The notes under the pieces were generated by a model, which worked only from the letters and a program-made list of their open reading frames with translations, had not been told where the DNA came from and searched no databases. Made by a program: the position numbers and the translations under genes. DNA of 64,000 nt, from assembly GCF_040712075.1 (NCBI RefSeq), contig NZ_JBFCVL010000007.1:248001-312000 (forward strand), given 5' to 3'. Of this stretch, positions 63,798 to 64,000 are shown piece by piece (within the stretch, counting starts at the first letter, position 1; each line of letters starts with the position of its first letter). Origin of the DNA: Fodinicurvata sp. EGI_FJ10296. Its GTDB lineage: Bacteria; Pseudomonadota; Alphaproteobacteria; DSM-16000; Inquilinaceae.

Positions 63798-64000
63798 ATG
63801 AACATTCATCGCCTTGGAATAACGGGAATCGTTCTGCTTACGCCGAAACGGTTCGAAGACGAACGGGGCCACTTTAGTGAAACCTGGAACGCCCGGCGCA
63901 TGCGCGACGCCGGGATGAGATTTGACTTCGTGCAAGATAATCACTCGCTGTCACGAGATGCGGGCGTTTTGCGCGGCCTTCACTATCAGGCTCCCCCGGT
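63798..64000 (+). CDS. rfbC: dTDP-4-dehydrorhamnose 3,5-epimerase (partial, 3' end off the right edge)
   Basis: The first 67 codons are present: GIVLLTPKRFEDERGHFSET, then FVQDNHSLSRDAGVLRGLHY, the RmlC/RfbC signature with the catalytic His in RGLHYQ. The enzyme makes dTDP-4-keto-L-rhamnose, so rhamnose or a derivative is probably a building block of this polymer. The rest of the rhamnose pathway may lie to the right. Confidence 0.93.
   Translation, partial: MNIHRLGITGIVLLTPKRFEDERGHFSETWNARRMRDAGMRFDFVQDNHSLSRDAGVLRGLHYQAPP

Overview
The window is high-GC DNA from an alphaproteobacterium, probably Rhodospirillales- or Rhizobiales-like. This is inferred from the imp-type type VI secretion (T6SS) gene order, the many tripartite tricarboxylate (TTT/Bug) transport genes, dense ATGA-coupled operons and GTG/TTG starts. 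No rRNA or tRNA gene, CRISPR array or intact insertion sequence was seen.

1-17.4 kb, all on the minus strand: a T6SS cluster. Transcription order is membrane MutS-like ATPase, tssJ, tssK, tssL (DotU-OmpA), tssM, a PpkA/ImpN-type Ser/Thr kinase, a 0.4 kb gap, then tssA, tssB, tssC, a second TssC-like gene (ImpD) and tagJ/impE, which runs off the left edge. tssE, F, G, H, I and fha are not in the window and may lie to the left.

17.4-18.8 kb: a small decayed cassette. A near-identical 22-bp junction sequence flanks it on both sides, and one copy is expanded into four 13-bp repeats. It holds a PD-(D/E)XK nuclease-like gene and an unrecognised gene, both broken by in-frame stops.

18.8-25.1 kb: a Ugp-type ABC importer (ugpB-A-E-C) ending in one glycerophosphodiester phosphodiesterase, with a second such enzyme divergently placed. 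This looks like uptake and hydrolysis of glycerophosphodiesters.

25.1-53.7 kb: a catabolic region for small nitrogen-containing or dicarboxylic acids. The minus strand carries aldolase-hyuA-hyuB-aminotransferase-tctC and a separate tctB-tctA pair. The plus strand carries a Cys/Cys maleate-isomerase-like protein, a TIM-barrel protein and an MFS carrier. After a divergent LysR regulator comes a long plus-strand run: isochorismatase-like hydrolase, MmgE/PrpD, PuuE-like deacetylase, tctC, arylmalonate-decarboxylase-like enzyme, tctA, tctB, amidase and a second MmgE/PrpD. The substrate cannot be read from sequence. A transglutaminase-like protein with an altered catalytic His, a HAD hydrolase and a DUF302 protein close the region.

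53.7-64 kb: an IS3 transposase remnant and an AT-rich leader with an ops-like site precede an exopolysaccharide cluster. It encodes an ABC flippase-like exporter, GT61, GT2 and three GT4 glycosyltransferases, a P-loop kinase, an EpsG-like polymerase and the start of rfbC. Mixed base composition and the IS remnant suggest horizontal acquisition.
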